Assembly (NCBI GenBank): GCA_017626275.1
Contig: JAGAJD010000268.1
Coordinates: 1 to 7,847, forward strand
Reading direction: 5' to 3'
Length of the DNA stretch: 7,847 nt
DNA from: Lachnospira sp.
Lineage (GTDB): Bacteria; Bacillota; Clostridia; Lachnospirales; Lachnospiraceae
Below the pieces are notes generated by a model. The model saw only the letters and a program-made list of their open reading frames with translations. It was not told the origin of the DNA and did not search any database. Shown here in pieces: positions 5,136-7,847 of this stretch; position 1 is the stretch's first letter, and each line of letters opens with the position of its first letter. Made by a program: the position numbers and the translations under genes.

Positions 5136-7400
5136 ATGTTTGAACACAAAACACTTCAAAATCTGAATGATTATTTTCTTGAACTTGACAAGCGCCGTGA
5201 GAGAGGCGTGTATTTTTACAGGATTAACGGATATAGTGAAAATGTAGAAAAATTTTTAATACAATACTATGAGGCGGCAAGGCTGTTTGGAGTTGTAATT
5301 GAGGGGAAAATTCAAAATCCCGATGAGAATAATCTCGCATATTACGAGGAAATGATGGGAACGGATTTTCAGCTCAGTATGGGATTTCTTACATTCAGCC
5401 TGAAAAAATGGCTGCCGCGTCTAAAAGAACGCCAGAGAGAGTATGTTGCAGGCTCTATGTACGATACGCTTGATTGTATGCGAAAAGAGGGCAAAAATGA
5501 AAATATGCTTAAAAATGCGTATATCAAGTTTATGTGCTGGTTCTATTACAAATTTGAGAGAATAATCAACAGGCTTGGAGATGAACAGGTTCCGAAGATT
5601 CTATATGAGGGCAGCATAAGTAATTATGAACTTAAATTTTTCAATATATTGTCTGCGGCAGGCTGTGATATCGTTTTGCTTCAGCATGATGGGGATTCAG
5701 GCTACCTAAAGCTTGACCCTGCGTCACGTTTATCGGAATGTTACAGTGAGGATAAGATAACTCCGTTTCCTGACGGGTTTAAGCTTGACAGCTTGAAGCA
5801 GGGAATTGAAGAAAAGCATGAGCGCAAAATGCTGTATGGGGAGGAGCCGGGTATTTCTAACTGTACTAATGCGTGGATTAAAGGCAAAGGTCTGGAGGAT
5901 TTTTTGCAGAGTGTGCAGTCAAGAGGAAGACAGCCTGACTTGTTTTATAACTGTTTTTGCAGAATAAACGGAGTGTGGGATAAGCTCACATATATGAATG
6001 AATTATATCAGTTCCAGTTAGAGCTTAAGGGTAACAGACGAAGAGTAGTTATTATAGATAATAAGCTTCCTGTTCCGTCAATGGAAGAGATTAATGCGAT
6101 TGAGCGCAGGCAGTACGCTAATCAGGAGCAAATGCTTAAGCATTTATCAGGATATATACAATATTCCGCAAATATACAATTACAAAGATTGATAAATAAA
6201 GTATTCATTGATATAATGTTAGAGGAGTCAAAAAAAGAGGGCATGAATCTTAACCGCCTTACTAATAAAGCGGTATACCTGTTGTGCTGGTTTAGACGTT
6301 ACAGGTCAGAGCTTTTTAATAACTGGCATCAGCCGGAAATAGCATGTTTTATATATTTTGGCGGCTGTAAGAATGAAAATGAAGCGCTGTTTATGCGTTT
6401 TCTGGCAAGGCTTCCTGTTGACGTACTGATTCTTGTACCGAATCTTAATGTCAGGTGCTGCCTTTGCGACTCTTTATTATATGAGAGAAATGAGACGGAA
6501 TCTTTGGAAGCAGAGCACTTTCCCTGTGATAATACGCAGCTTCATATGGCTACTGCGGCATATCATGCAGAGCGTGAACTGGATTCAATAATGTATCAGG
6601 ATTCGGGAATTTATAGGAATCAGCAGTACAGTAGAGCAGTTTCTGTCACACTCCGCACGATGTATGAAGAGATTGCGATTTTGTGGGACCAGGAGGTTAA
6701 ATACCGCCCGAATTTCAGTACGGTGGAAAATACAGTAAATCTTCCCGTTATATTTGCAAAGGTATCGGGAGTAAAAGATGGAAATGTTGCACGGTATTGG
6801 GAAAAAGTACAGTCATTAATTACAGACGATACACTTGTTATCAGACACGCACCGTTTCTTTCGGGTACTGACAACAATCCGGTGAAGCCTTATGCGGCAG
6901 GCTTTTTTAAAAACGGCAGGCTGCAAAGAGATAAGATAAAGTCACATTCATGCTATCAGTATGGTTTTTTAAGGGAGGAAATGCAGGAGCATATACTCGA
7001 TAAACTGCAGTTATTGATAGAGCAGAAGCTTATAAAAGGAACATTTGAAAACGGAACGGAATACACGATTATATCAGTTGTTCTTAATATGAACAGAGAT
7101 ATTATAAGGCGAATCCAGAAATTTGATTTTACCAAAAAGAATCCTAAGCTGATTTATATTAACACGACAGAGCGTGTCATTTCACTGGAGGACAGCATTT
7201 TTACGGCATTTTTAAATCTTATTGGATTTGATGTTGTATTTTTTGTTCCGACAGGCTATCAGAGTGTTGAAAAATATTTTAACGGACATATTATGGAGGA
7301 ACACCAGATTGGCGAATATATATATGATTTGCAGACGCCTGATTTTACGGTTGTACAGTCTGCACCTCAGCGTTCGTGGAAGAATATTTTTAAACGATAA
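5136..7400 (+). CDS. Large YceG-like protein with three internal repeats
   Basis: This 754-residue soluble protein has no signal peptide. It is assigned to the YceG-like family, a putative component of the Ter/TelA 'biosynthetic module' of unknown biochemistry, from sequence style and its position directly before telA. Bacillus YceG, from memory, is nearer 540 residues, so this one is long. Three units of about 170-250 residues are visible. Unit A (about 25-195) has YRING (28-32), CWF (134-136), VPKILYEG (152-159) and CDIVLL. Unit B (about 269-435) has CRING (275-279), CWF (384-386) and VDVLIL. Unit C (about 536-715) has AKVSG (541-545), NPKLIYIN (669-676) and GFDVVFFVPTGY. The distance from the RING-like position to the WF position is 106-110 residues in all three. 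In-frame stops upstream fix the ATG at 5136. Its likely ribosome site AAAGGTG (5116-5122) is 13 nt away, unusually far. TelA follows after 51 bp. Confidence 0.78.
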   Translation: MFEHKTLQNLNDYFLELDKRRERGVYFYRINGYSENVEKFLIQYYEAARLFGVVIEGKIQNPDENNLAYYEEMMGTDFQLSMGFLTFSLKKWLPRLKERQREYVAGSMYDTLDCMRKEGKNENMLKNAYIKFMCWFYYKFERIINRLGDEQVPKILYEGSISNYELKFFNILSAAGCDIVLLQHDGDSGYLKLDPASRLSECYSEDKITPFPDGFKLDSLKQGIEEKHERKMLYGEEPGISNCTNAWIKGKGLEDFLQSVQSRGRQPDLFYNCFCRINGVWDKLTYMNELYQFQLELKGNRRRVVIIDNKLPVPSMEEINAIERRQYANQEQMLKHLSGYIQYSANIQLQRLINKVFIDIMLEESKKEGMNLNRLTNKAVYLLCWFRRYRSELFNNWHQPEIACFIYFGGCKNENEALFMRFLARLPVDVLILVPNLNVRCCLCDSLLYERNETESLEAEHFPCDNTQLHMATAAYHAERELDSIMYQDSGIYRNQQYSRAVSVTLRTMYEEIAILWDQEVKYRPNFSTVENTVNLPVIFAKVSGVKDGNVARYWEKVQSLITDDTLVIRHAPFLSGTDNNPVKPYAAGFFKNGRLQRDKIKSHSCYQYGFLREEMQEHILDKLQLLIEQKLIKGTFENGTEYTIISVVLNMNRDIIRRIQKFDFTKKNPKLIYINTTERVISLEDSIFTAFLNLIGFDVVFFVPTGYQSVEKYFNGHIMEEHQIGEYIYDLQTPDFTVVQSAPQRSWKNIFKR

Positions 7401-7451
7401 AATTAAACAGAGAACAAATTACAAATTGCAGGTTCGGAATGGAGGAAAATA

Positions 7452-7847
7452 ATGGGGTTAGATTTTAGCAGGACATCAACACAGCAGCCGGTAACTGCGC
7501 CGGAGGTAAAGAATGAAATTGAGGTGGTTGAGCAGTATGATATCGTGGCTGACAGAGAGCAGATAAATGCTGAACTTGTTAATTCACCGGAGGTAGATGC
7601 GTTAGTCAGCACTATCGAGATTGACAATATGGAGACAATAGTATCCTTTGGAGCAAAGGCAGCAGAGGAGATTTCTAAGGCTTCCGATGTAGTGTTAAGC
7701 AGTATGAATATGTCTCAGTTAGATGATACAAACGAAATGCTTAATACACTCACAAAGATTATGTCAAAGTTTGACATTGAAGAGATCAAGGACAATCCGG
7801 GATTGTTTGGAAAGCTTTTCGGCAATTTAAGGAAGCAGCTTGATAAA
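7452..7847 (+). CDS. telA: Toxic anion resistance protein TelA, N-terminal part (truncated by window end)
   Basis: The first 132 residues of a TelA/KlaA-family protein (the YceH/YaaN type in Bacillus) are encoded; family members are normally 350-400 residues, so about two thirds is missing past the right edge. A variable N-terminus is followed by the family's typical helical start: a segment around residues 64-87 (FGAKAAEEISKASDVVLSSM), a segment resembling LNTLTKIMSKFD (about 98-109), and the glycine-containing NPGLFGKLFG (116-125). TelA proteins are cytosolic helical proteins associated with tellurite and other stress resistance; the mechanism is unsettled. A GGAGG site at 7441-7445 with a 6-nt spacer supports the ATG at 7452. 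No promoter or terminator lies in the 51-bp gap, so it is cotranscribed with the YceG-like gene. Confidence 0.85.
   Translation, partial: MGLDFSRTSTQQPVTAPEVKNEIEVVEQYDIVADREQINAELVNSPEVDALVSTIEIDNMETIVSFGAKAAEEISKASDVVLSSMNMSQLDDTNEMLNTLTKIMSKFDIEEIKDNPGLFGKLFGNLRKQLDK

Noticed and set aside
6456..6467. CCLC cluster in the YceG-like protein as a possible zinc site.
   Set aside because: No second cysteine/histidine pair is found at a suitable distance, and the cluster is not in the other repeat units.
7222..7452. Plus-strand frame overlapping the end of the YceG-like gene and reaching the telA start.
   Set aside because: It overlaps about 180 bp of the conserved third repeat in another frame, and the good GGAGG site belongs to telA.

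Overview
The window looks like chromosome from a low-GC Gram-positive bacterium, most likely a clostridial Firmicute of the Lachnospiraceae type. Leaders are AT-rich, sigmaA-like promoters are easy to spot, Shine-Dalgarno sites are purine-rich, and the gene set matches a Firmicute tellurite/stress ('Ter/TelA biosynthetic module') locus. The taxon is inferred from style and gene content, not from a marker gene.

Layout: bases 1-62 hold the first 20 codons of an unidentified minus-strand gene with its own promoter. Bases 63-302 are an AT-rich divergent intergenic region. A translationally coupled pair follows (303-2467, +): a phosphoribosyltransferase with a C-terminal TRSP domain, then a StiP-like PRTase with a C-terminal PELOTA-like RNA-binding domain. 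A bidirectional hairpin terminator (2496-2532) separates this pair from a convergent CitE-like (HpcH/HpaI) lyase/aldolase gene (2559-3515, -). A second divergent promoter region (3516-3662) carries a hairpin framed by direct repeats. Next comes a plus-strand gene (3663-5042) whose N-terminal half resembles one unit of a YceG-type protein and whose C-terminal half is an HtrA-like serine protease with an intact triad. A new promoter (5054-5082) drives a 754-residue YceG-like protein (5136-7400) and the start of telA (7452 to the window end).

The two PRTase proteins, the CitE-like enzyme, YceG and TelA are the components that comparative genomics has grouped as a Ter-linked module. That module is predicted to make or modify a nucleoside-like metabolite and to respond to stress, toxic oxyanions or phage. 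No TerD, TerC, HAD phosphatase or ATP-grasp gene is present in the window; they may lie past the right edge. The most unusual element is the YceG-protease fusion. By eye, its N-terminal half is a fourth copy of a module that occurs three times in the neighbouring large YceG-like protein. This suggests a cytosolic protease tethered to, or controlled through, the YceG/TelA machinery.
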